The notes: generated by a model from the sequence alone, not told the origin. Numbered from the stretch's first letter, positions 17,250 to 27,801 are shown. The stretch: DNA of 64,000 bases from CADEEV01 sp032127875 (GCA_032127875.1 JAQBHI010000126.1:13296-77295), one strand, 5' to 3'. Numbers and translations are program-made.

Positions 17250-18907
17250 CAGATCTCCATCACGACGGGGATGACCATGGGACGCCGCTGCGTCCGCTTG
17301 CGGAAGAACCGGCGCAGCTGCTGGCGCAGGCGCTCGCGGGTGAGCATCGGATCGCAACGCTCCGCGGAGGAGCGCGACTCGACGCTTTCGACCAGGAAGC
17401 GGCCTGCCGCCTCCAGCAGCTCGGCGCTCCCGCCCGCGTCGACGAAGCCGCGTGTCACGAACTCGGGCGCCTGCGTGGCGCGCCCGGTCTGCTTGTCCAG
17501 AACCAAGACCGGCACGACGATGCCGTCGGCCGAGAGCTGGCGGCGGTCGCGCAGCACCACGTCCTCGATGCCGTCGCCGCCGGAGCGGTCGAGCAGCACG
17601 CGGCCCGCCGCGATGCGCGCCTGCTTGTGGCCGCGCCCTTGGCTGAAAGCCAGCACGTCGCCATCCTCCGCCAGCAGCACGCGATCTGCGGCAAGCCCTG
17701 CCTCGCCCGCGAGCCTGGCATGCTGCGCGAGCATCCGGTACTCGCCGTGGATCGGCACCAGGTACTGCGGCCGCACCAGGCGCAGCAGCTCGAGCAGGTC
17801 GTCGCGGCCGCCGTGGCCGGAGACGTGGACGCGGGCGACACCCGGATGCACCACGTCGCAGCCGCGCCGGAACAGGTTGCCGATCAGCCGCGAGACGACG
17901 CGCTCGTTGCCGGGGATCACGCGTGCCGAGAGCACGACGGTATCGCCCGGGCCGACAGCCACGTCCTTGTGCTCGCCGACGCTGATCATCGACAGCGCCG
18001 AGAGCGGCTCGCCCTGGCTTCCGGAAACGAACAGGCACATCGTCTCGGGCGAGCGCTCGCCGACCTGGGCCGCGGGCACCACGTCGGACTCGGGGATGCG
18101 CAACAGCCCGAGATCGCGCGCCACCTCGCTGTTGTCGAGCATGCGTCGGCCCACGAAGCTGACGCGCCGTCCGTCCGCTCGAGCCACGTCGGCGACGCGC
18201 TGCATGCGCGGGATCGAGGTCGCGAAGCAGGACACCAGCACCCGCCCGCGAGTGCGCTCGAAGACCTGCTCGAAACCCGGGATCAGGTCGTCTTCACAGC
18301 CCGTGCTGCCGCGCTGCTCGACACCGGTGCTGTCGGAAAGCAGCGCGAGCACGCCGCGCTCGCCCCATTCCGCGAGTGCCGCGACATCGGTGCGCTCCTC
18401 CGGCTTGGCGTCCCCATCGATCTTGAAGTCGCCGCTCGCGAGCACGACGCCGGCCGGGGTCTCGATCGCGAGCGCCAGCGAATCGCAGACGCTGTGCGCG
18501 ACACGGATCGGGTGTACCCGGAAGGGCCCGATCGCCTGCGGCTGGCCGGGACGCAGTATCCGCAACTCGGCGCTCACGCCCCGTTCGCGCAGGCGCTGGC
18601 GTGCAAAGCCCAGCGTGAGCGGGCTGCCGTAGACCGGAGCGGGCGCCGCTTGCAATGCGAAGCAGAGAGCGCCGATGTGGTCCTCGTGGCCGTGCGTGAG
18701 CAGAATTCCGTGAAGCGACTCCGGCTTTTCGGCGAGATACGCGAAGTCGGGAACGATGGAGTCGACGCCCGGCATCTCGGCCCCGGCGAAGAGCACTCCG
18801 GCATCGACCAGCAGGCGATGTCCGGACCACTCGAGCACGAGCGCGTTCAGGCCGAACTCGCCCAGCCCGCCCAGCGGGATGAGACGCACGGATTGGTCGC
18901 CGGTCAC
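17249..18907 (-). CDS. rnj: Ribonuclease J
   Basis: 552 residues of the metallo-beta-lactamase/beta-CASP fold. The zinc motif THGHEDHIG is at 71-79 (H72, H74, D76, H77) and a beta-CASP motif GSQGEP is in the middle (SGSQGEP), with HVSGHGGRDDL and PIHGEY later. RNase J has 5'-3' exonuclease and endonuclease activity in mRNA decay and rRNA maturation. The GTG at 18907 is chosen because it begins the conserved VRLIPLGGLGEFGLN. It sits 28 nt after rsmA, and its stop overlaps ftsK. Confidence 0.95.
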   Translation of the reverse strand: MTGDQSVRLIPLGGLGEFGLNALVLEWSGHRLLVDAGVLFAGAEMPGVDSIVPDFAYLAEKPESLHGILLTHGHEDHIGALCFALQAAPAPVYGSPLTLGFARQRLRERGVSAELRILRPGQPQAIGPFRVHPIRVAHSVCDSLALAIETPAGVVLASGDFKIDGDAKPEERTDVAALAEWGERGVLALLSDSTGVEQRGSTGCEDDLIPGFEQVFERTRGRVLVSCFATSIPRMQRVADVARADGRRVSFVGRRMLDNSEVARDLGLLRIPESDVVPAAQVGERSPETMCLFVSGSQGEPLSALSMISVGEHKDVAVGPGDTVVLSARVIPGNERVVSRLIGNLFRRGCDVVHPGVARVHVSGHGGRDDLLELLRLVRPQYLVPIHGEYRMLAQHARLAGEAGLAADRVLLAEDGDVLAFSQGRGHKQARIAAGRVLLDRSGGDGIEDVVLRDRRQLSADGIVVPVLVLDKQTGRATQAPEFVTRGFVDAGGSAELLEAAGRFLVESVESRSSAERCDPMLTRERLRQQLRRFFRKRTQRRPMVIPVVMEI

Positions 18908-18935
18908 AGGGTCTTTGGCACCCGGATCGGGGGCT

Positions 18936-19697
18936 TCAGCCTTCGGTCAGCTTCGACGACAAGGCGGCGAACTCCACCACGGATAGCGTCTCGGCCCGCC
19001 TTGAGCCCGCGATCTTGAGTAACCTCAAGTTCTCCTTGAGGTTAGCATAGCTATCTTGCAGGTTATTTTCAAGGGTCCGACGGCGGCGGGCGAAAGAACG
19101 CTGGACGAGGCGTTCAAAGGCCGCCAGATCAGTGACTTCCGCTCGAGGCTGGGCTAGAAAACGCACCCTCAGCACCGCCGAGGAGACTTTCGGTGGCGGA
19201 GAGAAGGCCTCGGGAGGGAAACGCAGCACGATCTCCACGTCGGCGAACAGCGCGAACATCACCGACAGGATGCCGTACTGCTTCGGCCCCGGGGGAGACG
19301 CGATGCGCTCCGCGACCTCCGCCTGGAGCATGGCGTGGATGTCGGTCAGATGGCCGCGCAGCTCGAGCAGCCGGCGCAGCAGCGGGCTCGAGGCGTAGTA
19401 CGGAAGGTTGGCGGCGAAGCGGCTGCCACGTGGGACCAGACCGGCGAGCTCGAGCCGCAGCGCATCGCCCTGGACGACGCGCACATTCGCCGGCGCTCGC
19501 GCGGCCAGCTCCCGGGCCAGGCCGGCGTCGAGCTCGACGCTCACGACCTGGCGACAGCGCTTGGCCAGCGGCAGCGTCAACGCGCCGTTGCCGGGGCCGA
19601 TCTCGAGAAACGTCTGATCCGCGAGCGGCTCGATCGTGCGCACGAGTTGCTCGACCGCGGCGGCACACAGGAAATGCTGCCCGAGCTTGCGAGGCAT
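18936..19697 (-). CDS. rsmA: 16S rRNA dimethyladenosine transferase RsmA (KsgA)
   Basis: 253 residues. The N-terminal KLGQHFL motif, the SAM-binding EIGPGNGALT (33-42) and the catalytic NLPYYASSPL are all present. It dimethylates two adjacent adenines in the 3' end of 16S rRNA (helix 45). The C-terminal domain (RRRTLENNL to AETLSVVEF) is typical, but its codons are much more AT-rich than the rest and contain a perfect 10-bp inverted repeat at 19020-19044, inside the coding region. It starts the - strand operon and is divergent from glgA with only 30 bp between them. Confidence 0.95.
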   Translation of the reverse strand: MPRKLGQHFLCAAAVEQLVRTIEPLADQTFLEIGPGNGALTLPLAKRCRQVVSVELDAGLARELAARAPANVRVVQGDALRLELAGLVPRGSRFAANLPYYASSPLLRRLLELRGHLTDIHAMLQAEVAERIASPPGPKQYGILSVMFALFADVEIVLRFPPEAFSPPPKVSSAVLRVRFLAQPRAEVTDLAAFERLVQRSFARRRRTLENNLQDSYANLKENLRLLKIAGSRRAETLSVVEFAALSSKLTEG

Positions 19698-19727
19698 GGA
19701 ACGTCGACTATGTTAGTCTCGAAGCCC

Positions 19728-21182
19728 ATGGCGGAACGGCTTCACATCGCGTTTGCGACCTCGGAGATGGTCCCGTATATCAAGACCGGAGGCTTGGCCG
19801 ACGTCTCGGCCGCGCTGCCCAAGGCGCTCGTGAAGCTGGGTCACCGCGTCAGCGTGTTCCTGCCACGCTACGGCCCGATCGCGTTTCCGCCGGGCGAGTT
19901 CGCGGGCTCGGTTCACGTCCCGGTGGATGCCCTTCCGCGCAGCGCGGGTTTCTACCGCGCCACCAACGCCGACGGCGTCGAGATCGTCTTCATCGAGCAG
20001 CCCGACTTCTACGACCGGCCGTTTCCGTACGGCGTCGGCAACCACGACTATCCCGACAACCGGCTGCGCTTCGCGTTTCTAGCGCGTGCGGTCTGCGAAT
20101 ACTTCCGCAGCCGCGGCGAAAGGCCCAGCCTGTTCCATGCGCACGACTGGCAGACGGGGCTGATTCCCGTCTATTTGAAGTCCTTCTACTGGGACGACCC
20201 GACGCTGCATCGCTCGAGCTGCGTGTTCACGATCCACAACGTCGCCTACCAGGGCGTGTTCGGGCTGGATACCGTCGGCGTCATCGGGTTGCCGTGGAAT
20301 CTCGGCACGCATGGCGCCCTCGAGTTTCACGGCAATGTGAGCTACATGAAGGGCGGCGTGATGTTTTCCGAACTGCTCACGACCGTGTCCGCGCAGTATG
20401 CGCGCGAGATCCAGACCCCCGAGCTCGGCTACTCGATGGACGGCCCGCTGCGTGGGCGTGGCGCCGACCTCAGCGGGATCCTGAACGGCGTCGACTACGA
20501 CGAGTGGGACCCACGCGTCGACAGCCACATCGCGAAGCACTACTCGGCGAAGGACCTCGCGGGGAAGGCGGCCTGCAAGGCGGACCTGTCGCGCAGCATG
20601 GCGCTGCCCGAGTTCCCGGACCTGCCGATCCTCGGGATCACCTCACGGCTCGTGTCGCAAAAGGGCTTCGACGTGGTGGTCGGGGCGTGGTGGGACCTGC
20701 TGCAGAGAGGCCTGCGGCTGGTGGTGCTCGGCTCGGGCGACGCCGCCGTCGAGGACGGCTTCCGGGCCCTGGCCGCGCGTGCGCCGGACCGCGTTGCGGT
20801 GCGCATCGGCTACGACCCGGTGCTCGCCCACAAGATCGAGGCGGGCGCCGACATGTTCCTGATGCCCTCGCGCTTCGAGCCGTGCGGCCTGACGCAGATG
20901 TACAGCCTGCGCTACGGCACGGTGCCTATCGTGCGCACGACGGGCGGGCTAGCCGACACGGTCGAGCCCTGGGATGCCGGGGCCGGAACGGGAACCGGCT
21001 TCCGCTTCGAGCACCCCGATGGCACGGGCATGATGTGGGCGATCGACCAGGCGCTAGCGACGTACCAGGACAAGCCGGCCTGGCGAAAGCTGCAGCAGAA
21101 CGGAATGGCGCGCGATTTCTCGTGGGAGCGCTCGGCGCGCGCCTACGTCGAGCTGTACCATCGCGCAATGGCGAAGGCGTGA
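19728..21182 (+). CDS. glgA: Glycogen synthase GlgA (ADP-glucose type)
   Basis: 484 residues, normal length for GT5. The ADP-glucose-binding KTGG is at 19-22 (IKTGGLADVSAALP), HDWQTG is present, and the C-terminal Rossmann domain carries ITSRLVSQKGFD and EPCGLTQMYSLRYG. It elongates alpha-1,4-glucan. The ATG at 19728 starts MAERLHIAFATSEM; an in-frame ATG at 19710 would add six residues. A TATGTT -10-like box sits at about 19709-19714 between the divergent starts. No glgB or glgC in the window. A thioredoxin gene follows after 23 bp on the same strand. Confidence 0.95.
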   Translation: MAERLHIAFATSEMVPYIKTGGLADVSAALPKALVKLGHRVSVFLPRYGPIAFPPGEFAGSVHVPVDALPRSAGFYRATNADGVEIVFIEQPDFYDRPFPYGVGNHDYPDNRLRFAFLARAVCEYFRSRGERPSLFHAHDWQTGLIPVYLKSFYWDDPTLHRSSCVFTIHNVAYQGVFGLDTVGVIGLPWNLGTHGALEFHGNVSYMKGGVMFSELLTTVSAQYAREIQTPELGYSMDGPLRGRGADLSGILNGVDYDEWDPRVDSHIAKHYSAKDLAGKAACKADLSRSMALPEFPDLPILGITSRLVSQKGFDVVVGAWWDLLQRGLRLVVLGSGDAAVEDGFRALAARAPDRVAVRIGYDPVLAHKIEAGADMFLMPSRFEPCGLTQMYSLRYGTVPIVRTTGGLADTVEPWDAGAGTGTGFRFEHPDGTGMMWAIDQALATYQDKPAWRKLQQNGMARDFSWERSARAYVELYHRAMAKA

Positions 21183-21205
21183 GGCTGGCAAGGAGAGCAT
21201 GAAGC

Positions 21206-21532
21206 GTGGCAAACAACGTTGAGACGCTGAGCGACGCGAACTGGGAAACGGACGTGCTGAAATCTCCAGTGCCCGTGCTGGTCGACTTCTGGGCCGACTG
21301 GTGCGTGCCGTGCAAGACGCTGCTGCCAACTGTCGAGGCCATGGCGGCTCAATTCGCCGGCCGGCTCAAAGTCGGCAAGATGAACGTCGAAGAAAACCCC
21401 GACGTGCCGTTCAAGTACAGCGTCACCACGCTGCCGACGCTGCTGGTCTTGAAGAACGGCATGGTCGCCGAGCAGCGTATCGGGCTGATCTCGAAGGACA
21501 AGCTGATCCAGTTGCTCGAACCGCTGCTGTAG
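21206..21532 (+). CDS. trxA: Thioredoxin
   Basis: 108 residues, full-length thioredoxin fold from a GTG with a GGAGA upstream. The active site is WCVPC (32-36) instead of the usual WCGPC; the cis-proline loop TTLPTLLV is normal. The Val at the dipeptide position should shift the redox potential, which is established for other dipeptide variants but not measured here. It is a cytosolic disulphide reductase (no signal peptide). It may be transcribed with glgA. Confidence 0.9.
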   Translation: MANNVETLSDANWETDVLKSPVPVLVDFWADWCVPCKTLLPTVEAMAAQFAGRLKVGKMNVEENPDVPFKYSVTTLPTLLVLKNGMVAEQRIGLISKDKLIQLLEPLL

Positions 21533-21556
21533 CGGGCGTCCGGCCGATCGAACCGG

Positions 21557-22720
21557 TCAGTCGATCTCGATCAGGCTGTCGCGGCGCGAGACGCTCGTGG
21601 GCGAGAGGGGCTCCGGCTCGGGGGTGGGCAGGCTCTGGGGAGGCAACGTTGCCATGGTGAGCTTGGCGCCGGCCGGCGCTGGCTCGGCCGCCAACAGCTC
21701 GCGAGCAGCGGCGGCGAGTTCGGCCTGCGTCGGCACGCTGCCGCGGGCATGCAGCCGCACCCACTGCCGCAGCACGCCGTCCACGTACAGGTAGCGCTTC
21801 TTGAGCATGCGGATCGCGTCGACGCCGACGAGCCACTGCAGATAGTCTCGGACTGCGCCCGGGGTGCGGCCCAGGCGCGGGACGATCGCCGTCAGATTCA
21901 GGCCCTCTTCCTCCGCGATGATGCCGAGAGCCGCCTTGCAGATCCCGTAGCCCCGACTGCGCAAGAGCAGCGTCTCGTAGGTCTGCCGGCAGGCGCTTTC
22001 GAGGCGTCTGCCCAGCGCCATCTCGTCCGCCCACGCCGCCGCCACGTCGCCGCGTTGTTCCGTGAGCGCTTCGAGCAGTATCGAGACGTAGCGTGGCCAA
22101 CCCCGGCTGAGGCGCGCGAGAGCGTCGGCGTCGGCCGGGGAGTGCAGCTCCGGCGCGATCTCGTCGCTCGTGAGCGGCCTCGCGCCGAGGGTCTCGAACG
22201 ACCAGAGCTTGCGGGCGGCGGTCGGAAACGACGTCGCGAGGATCGTAGCGCGCTTGCGGGCCTTGAGCGCTGCGGCGAAGGGATCCTGGACGTGGCGAAG
22301 CCCCGGAAAATAGGAGAGCGAGCGGATCTCGGTGGCCTCGTCGAGCAGCAGCACCACGGGCCGACCCTCGGCATCGTCGAGCGTCGCCCACAGCCGGAAC
22401 AGGGCGTTCGTGGCTTCCACGCCGTGGAGCCGGCCGGAGTCCGCGATGCGGCGGATCTCGGTCGCCTGCGGCAGGCGCCGGCCCAGGCCCTCGGCGGGAA
22501 TCGCGCGCAGCGCAGCGATCGCGAAGCGTTCGGGCGTCGAGCAAGCACCCATCAGGTCGAGGTAGATCGGCACGGCCCCTTCGCCGGCGAGCCGGTCGGC
22601 CAGTTGCCGCAGCAGCGTCGTCTTGCCCGAACCCGGCGGGCCCGTGAGCACGAGCGGCGCCCCGAGGCGCGCGCGAGCGAGCAGCGCCGCCTCGAGGTCG
22701 GGCCTGGAGAGGGTAGCCAC
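21557..22720 (-). CDS. AAA ATPase with winged-helix-like C-terminal part
   Basis: 387 residues. Walker A GPPGSGKT at about 26-33 and Walker B VVLLLDEATEI at about 122 are clear, and the domain resembles ORC/STAND-type ATPases. A helical region (LLRSRGYGICKAALGIIAEEEGLNLTAIVPRLGRTPGAVRDYLQWLV) looks like a winged helix that could bind DNA, then a Pro-rich disordered tail. It is the last gene of the hut cluster, 11 nt after hutU. Its role in that pathway, if any, is unknown; it may only be co-transcribed. Confidence 0.8.
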   Translation of the reverse strand: MATLSRPDLEAALLARARLGAPLVLTGPPGSGKTTLLRQLADRLAGEGAVPIYLDLMGACSTPERFAIAALRAIPAEGLGRRLPQATEIRRIADSGRLHGVEATNALFRLWATLDDAEGRPVVLLLDEATEIRSLSYFPGLRHVQDPFAAALKARKRATILATSFPTAARKLWSFETLGARPLTSDEIAPELHSPADADALARLSRGWPRYVSILLEALTEQRGDVAAAWADEMALGRRLESACRQTYETLLLRSRGYGICKAALGIIAEEEGLNLTAIVPRLGRTPGAVRDYLQWLVGVDAIRMLKKRYLYVDGVLRQWVRLHARGSVPTQAELAAAARELLAAEPAPAGAKLTMATLPPQSLPTPEPEPLSPTSVSRRDSLIEID

Positions 22721-22731
22721 GAGGGCGCCCG

Positions 22732-24405
22732 CTAGCGCCGCGGCAGCATTGGGACGCGCACGCCCCGTTCGTGGGCCACGTCGATCGCGCGCTCGTAGCC
22801 GGCGTCCACGTGGCGCGCGACACCCATGCCGGGATCGCTCGTGAGCACGCGCTGCAAGCGGACCGCGGCCTGCTCGGTGCCGTCCGCCACGATCACCATG
22901 CCTGCGTGGATCGAATAGCCCATGCCGACGCCGCCTCCGTGATGCACCGAGACCCAGCTGGCGCCGCCCACCGCGTTGATGAGCGCGTTCAGGATCGGCC
23001 AGTCGGCCACGGCGTCGGAGCCGTCCTTCATGGCCTCGGTCTCGCGATTGGGCGAGGCCACCGAGCCGGCATCGAGGTGGTCGCGCCCGATCACGATCGG
23101 GGCCTTGACGCGGCCCGTGCGCACCAGCTCGTTGAAGACCAGCCCCAGCTTCGCGCGCTCCCCGTAGCCGAGCCAGCAGATGCGCGCCGGCAGCCCCTGG
23201 GGCTTGACGCGCTCGCGCGCCAGGCTGATCCAGCGATGCAGCGGCTTGTCGTCGGGGAACGTGGCGAGCACGGCATCGTCGGTCACGGCGAGGTCGGCGG
23301 GATCGCCCGAGAGCAGCGCCCAGCGGAACGGCCCCCTGCCCTCGCAGAACAGCGGCCGGATGTAGGCCGGCACGAAGCCGGGGAAGGCGAAGGCGTCGCT
23401 GACGCCGACCTTGTGCGCCACGGCCCGGATGTTGTTGCCGTAGTCGAAGACCACCGCGCCTTGCTTCTTGAGATCGAGCATCCCGCGCACGTGCTCGCCC
23501 ATGCTGCGTCGTGCCTCGGCCATGTAGCGCTCGGGATCGCTCTTGCGCAGCGCCAGGGCCGCCTCATGGCTCATGCGGTTCGGCACGTAGCCATTGAGCG
23601 GATCGTGGGCGCTGGTCTGGTCGGTCACCAGGTCCGGTACGATTGCGCGACGCGCCAGCTCCGGCAGCACATCAGCGGCGTTGCCGAGCAGGCCGATCGA
23701 GAGTCCGAGACCGGCCTGCTGCGCCTCGCGGGCCTGGGCGAGGGCCGCGTCCAGCGAAAGGGCGCTCACATCCAGGTAGCGCGTCTCGAGCCGGCGCTCG
23801 ATGCGTTGCCGGTCCACCTCGATTGCGATCATCACGCCGTCGTTCATGGTCGCGGCCAGCGGCTGCGCCCCACCCATGCCGCCCAGGCCCGCCGTGACCA
23901 CGAGCCGGCCCCGCAAGCTGCCAGCGAAGTGCTGGCGCGCCGCCTCGGCAAAGGTCTCGTAGGTGCCCTGCAGGATGCCCTGCGTGCCGATGTAGATCCA
24001 CGAGCCGGCCGTCATCTGGCCGTACATCATCAGGCCCTTGCGATCGAGCTCGTAGAAGTGCTCCCAGTTCGCCCACGCCGGCACCAGCATCGAGTTCGAG
24101 AGCAGCACGCGCGGAGCGTCTGCGTGAGTGCGGAACACGGCCACCGGCTTGCCCGATTGCACCAGCAGCGTCTCGTCGTTGCCCAGCGCGCGCAGGCTCG
24201 CCACGATCGCGTCGTAGCACTCCCAGTTGCGCGCGGCCTTGCCGATGCCGCCGTAGACCACCAGCTCCGCTGGGTTCTCGGCCACTTCCGGGTCCAGGTT
24301 GTTCATGAGCATCCGCAGCGCCGCTTCCTGCAGCCACGACTTGCAGGAGATCGCGCTGCCCCGTGGCGCGCGGACCTGACGCCCCGCGACAGCGGATGTC
24401 GTCAC
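22732..24405 (-). CDS. hutU: Urocanate hydratase HutU
   Basis: 557 residues, the usual length. The NAD-binding core GGMGGAQPLAATMNDG, YIGTQGILQGTYETF and the C-terminal HHGGGVGMGYSIHAG and TSDPGMGVARHVDAGY are family signatures. It converts urocanate to imidazolone-propionate, the second step of histidine degradation. The GTG at 24405 overlaps the stop of the small membrane protein gene upstream (GTGA) and gives the proper N-terminus, starting TTSAVAGRQVRAPRG. It is co-oriented with hutH; no hutI or hutG is seen. Confidence 0.95.
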   Translation of the reverse strand: MTTSAVAGRQVRAPRGSAISCKSWLQEAALRMLMNNLDPEVAENPAELVVYGGIGKAARNWECYDAIVASLRALGNDETLLVQSGKPVAVFRTHADAPRVLLSNSMLVPAWANWEHFYELDRKGLMMYGQMTAGSWIYIGTQGILQGTYETFAEAARQHFAGSLRGRLVVTAGLGGMGGAQPLAATMNDGVMIAIEVDRQRIERRLETRYLDVSALSLDAALAQAREAQQAGLGLSIGLLGNAADVLPELARRAIVPDLVTDQTSAHDPLNGYVPNRMSHEAALALRKSDPERYMAEARRSMGEHVRGMLDLKKQGAVVFDYGNNIRAVAHKVGVSDAFAFPGFVPAYIRPLFCEGRGPFRWALLSGDPADLAVTDDAVLATFPDDKPLHRWISLARERVKPQGLPARICWLGYGERAKLGLVFNELVRTGRVKAPIVIGRDHLDAGSVASPNRETEAMKDGSDAVADWPILNALINAVGGASWVSVHHGGGVGMGYSIHAGMVIVADGTEQAAVRLQRVLTSDPGMGVARHVDAGYERAIDVAHERGVRVPMLPRR

Positions 24406-24704
24406 ATCAAGTACCGCTGGTTCTTGGTCGTGTCGTCGTTCTCGAGATCGGCAGGCGAAGGCTTGCCGCCCCGGATCACGCGCAGCCGGCTGCGTTCGCG
24501 CGGTGGCGAAGGCACCCGCCGCCTGGCGAGAAAGCGCTCGAGGGCGCCGACCCCGAGCAGGATCACGGCCACCAGACCCACGAAGATCGGCCAGGAACGC
24601 AGCTCGATCGAGACGCCGATGAGGGCCGCGATCCCGATCGAGGCGCCGAGGATCGCGAGGCCTGGAGCCCATTCGGCGCGGCGTGTCGTCAGGAAGCGGC
24701 CCAT
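24402..24704 (-). CDS. Small two-pass membrane protein between hutH and hutU
   Basis: 100 residues with two hydrophobic segments at about 10-25 (APGLAILGASIGIAALIGVSI) and 33-50 (WPIFVGLVAVILLGVGALE), then a basic, Arg-rich cytosolic tail ending in NQRYLM. The ATG at 24704 is 5 nt after the hutH stop, and its stop overlaps the hutU GTG, so it is firmly within the operon. It has no recognised family. Placed between two histidine-degradation enzymes, a transport or anchoring role is possible but not shown. Confidence 0.65.
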   Translation of the reverse strand: MGRFLTTRRAEWAPGLAILGASIGIAALIGVSIELRSWPIFVGLVAVILLGVGALERFLARRRVPSPPRERSRLRVIRGGKPSPADLENDDTTKNQRYLM

Positions 24705-24708
24705 TGGT

Positions 24709-26250
24709 CTACACAAGCGTACCGCAGATCGTGGCGGCGTCGCTCGCCAGTTGCCCGGACTCGACCAGCTCCGCGATTGCCTCGATCTCCGGCGCGAGCA
24801 GCCGGTCCTTGTCGTAGGCCGGGACCCGCGAACGGACGCGCGCGACCACGGCCTCGAGCGCCGGCGAGGTCTGCAGCGGGCGGTGGAACTCGAGCGCCTG
24901 GCAAGCCGCGAGCGCCTCGATCGCCAGGATGCGCCGGACGTTGGTCACCACCTGCGCCGCCTGGCGCGCCGCAGTGGCGCCCATCGACACGTGGTCCTCC
25001 TTGTTCGCCGAGGTGGGAATCGAGTCGACGCTGGCGGGATGCGCCAGCGACTTGTTTTCCGAGGCGAGTGCCGCGGCCGTCACGTGGGCGAGCATGAATC
25101 CCGACTGGATCCCGCCCTCGGGCGTGAGGAACGCGGGCAAGTCCGAGAGGCTTGGGTTGACGAGCCGCTCGGTGCGCCGCTCGCTGATCGCTCCCAGCTC
25201 GGCCACGGCGATCGAAAGCAGGTCGGCGGCGATCGCCACCGGCTCGCCGTGAAAGTTGCCGCCGGAGAGCAGCTCGCCGGTCTCGGCGAAGACCATCGGG
25301 TTGTCGGTGGCGCTGTTCATCTCGATGCCGATGCTGCGCGCGATGAAGCCGAGCGCGTCGCGTACGGCGCCGTGGACCTGCGGCATGCAGCGCAGGCTAT
25401 AGGCGTCCTGCACCTTGCCGCAGCCGCGGTGCGATTCGCGCAGCGGGCTGTGCGCGAGCAGCGCCCGCAGGTTCGTGGCCGAATCCGCCTGGCCAGGATG
25501 CGGCCGCGCCGCCTGGATCCGCACGTCGAAGGCGACGTCGGTGCCCTTCAAGGTGTCCAGCGTGAGCGCGCCCACGACGTCGGCGGTGCGGGCCAGACGC
25601 AGGCTTTCGGCGAGCGCCAGGCCGGCGACGGCCGTCATGAGCTGCGTGCCGTTGATCAGCGCCAGGCCCTCCTTGGCCTGCAGCTCGACCGGCGCGAGCC
25701 CCGCGCCGCGCAGCGCCTCGGCCGAGCCCAGCTCGCGCCCCTGGAAGCGGCTCCGACCCTCGCCCACTAGGGCCACGGCCAGGTGCGCGAGTGGCGCCAG
25801 ATCGCCACTGGCGCCGACGGAACCTTGCGAGGGAACGACTGGATGTACGCCGCGGTTGAGCATCGCGATCAGCAGCTCGAGCGTCTCCAGCCGGACACCG
25901 CTGAAGCCCTTCGCGAGCACGTTGGCGCGCAGCAGCATCAGCCCACGCGTCTGGGCTTCGCTCAGGGGCGGACCCACGCCGGCGGAATGGCTACGCAGCA
26001 GATTGAGCTGCAGCTCCTTCAGGCGGCTGCCGGGGATCACGACTTCGGCGAAGTTGCCGAAACCGGTGGTGACACCGTAGACCACGCGGCCGGCGCTGAC
26101 GGCATCGTCGACCACCCGGCGCGCCTTCAGCACCGCCGCTCGGGCGTTCGGCGCGAGCGCCACGCCCTGGCGCCGCAAGGCCACCTGTTCCAGGTCCTCG
26201 AGGGTGAGGCTGTGGCCGTCCAGTGCGAGAGCTTCGCCGGAGATCGTCAT
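24709..26250 (-). CDS. hutH: Histidine ammonia-lyase HutH
   Basis: 513 residues. The MIO prosthetic-group triad is A147-S148-G149 (SVGASGDLAPLAHLA). YGVTTGFGNFA, LINGTQLMTA, NSATDNPMVF and the Tyr/Arg region (YSLRCMPQVHG) are in place. It deaminates histidine to urocanate, the first step of histidine use. The start ATG opens TISGEALALDGHSLTLEDL. Its divergent neighbour is purA, with 88 bp of intergenic region that includes an AT-rich stretch. Confidence 0.95.
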   Translation of the reverse strand: MTISGEALALDGHSLTLEDLEQVALRRQGVALAPNARAAVLKARRVVDDAVSAGRVVYGVTTGFGNFAEVVIPGSRLKELQLNLLRSHSAGVGPPLSEAQTRGLMLLRANVLAKGFSGVRLETLELLIAMLNRGVHPVVPSQGSVGASGDLAPLAHLAVALVGEGRSRFQGRELGSAEALRGAGLAPVELQAKEGLALINGTQLMTAVAGLALAESLRLARTADVVGALTLDTLKGTDVAFDVRIQAARPHPGQADSATNLRALLAHSPLRESHRGCGKVQDAYSLRCMPQVHGAVRDALGFIARSIGIEMNSATDNPMVFAETGELLSGGNFHGEPVAIAADLLSIAVAELGAISERRTERLVNPSLSDLPAFLTPEGGIQSGFMLAHVTAAALASENKSLAHPASVDSIPTSANKEDHVSMGATAARQAAQVVTNVRRILAIEALAACQALEFHRPLQTSPALEAVVARVRSRVPAYDKDRLLAPEIEAIAELVESGQLASDAATICGTLV

Positions 26251-26277
26251 CAGCGGGGGCGGCAAATATATATCACC

Positions 26278-26307
26278 TTGCGGGTATCTGGGACCGGCGG
26301 CTAGAAT
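26278..26307 (+). promoter_or_regulatory. Candidate purA promoter
   Basis: TTGCGG at 26278-26283 and TAGAAT at 26302-26307 with an 18-bp spacer, followed about 24 nt later by an AAAGGAG ribosome site and the purA ATG. An AT-rich tract at 26264-26274 lies in the same gap and may serve the divergent hutH gene. Confidence 0.45.
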
Positions 26308-26338
26308 GCGCCGTTTCAACCAGTCCCGAAAGGAGTCG

Positions 26339-27642
<1,304 letters not shown>

Positions 27643-27643
<1 letters not shown>

Positions 27644-27658
27644 CCGCCCGCGGGCGGC
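27643..27658 (+). terminator. Palindromic hairpin after purA
   Basis: GCCGCCCGCGGGCGGC is a 16-nt self-complementary palindrome starting in the purA stop codon. There is no T-run, so it is a weak terminator candidate or an mRNA 3'-end stabiliser. Confidence 0.4.
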
Positions 27659-27686
27659 GTGCTACCATTTCCAGATTCTTGCGAGA

Positions 27687-27760
27687 GCGCCCGTAGCTCG
27701 AAGGTCGAGCGAGAGGCTTTTAACCTCTGGGCGAGGGTTCGATTCCCTCCGGGCGCACCA
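27687..27760 (+). tRNA. tRNA-Lys (anticodon UUU)
   Basis: A complete cloverleaf with encoded CCA. The acceptor GCGCCCG pairs with CGGGCGC, the D stem is GCTC/GAGC, the anticodon stem AGAGG/CCTCT encloses CTTTTAA, and the T arm GAGGG-TTCGATT-CCCTC is normal. TTT at 34-36 reads Lys. The discriminator is A. It is between purA and a strong hairpin terminator. Confidence 0.95.
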
Positions 27761-27801
27761 TGTCTTTTCTGAAGTTGGCCTGTCGCGGGAGGTCGCCGAG
27801 C

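Noticed and set aside
22771..25770. 999-codon + strand open frame across hutU and hutH
   Set aside because: Antisense shadow; it spans two recognised genes on the other strand and has no domain.
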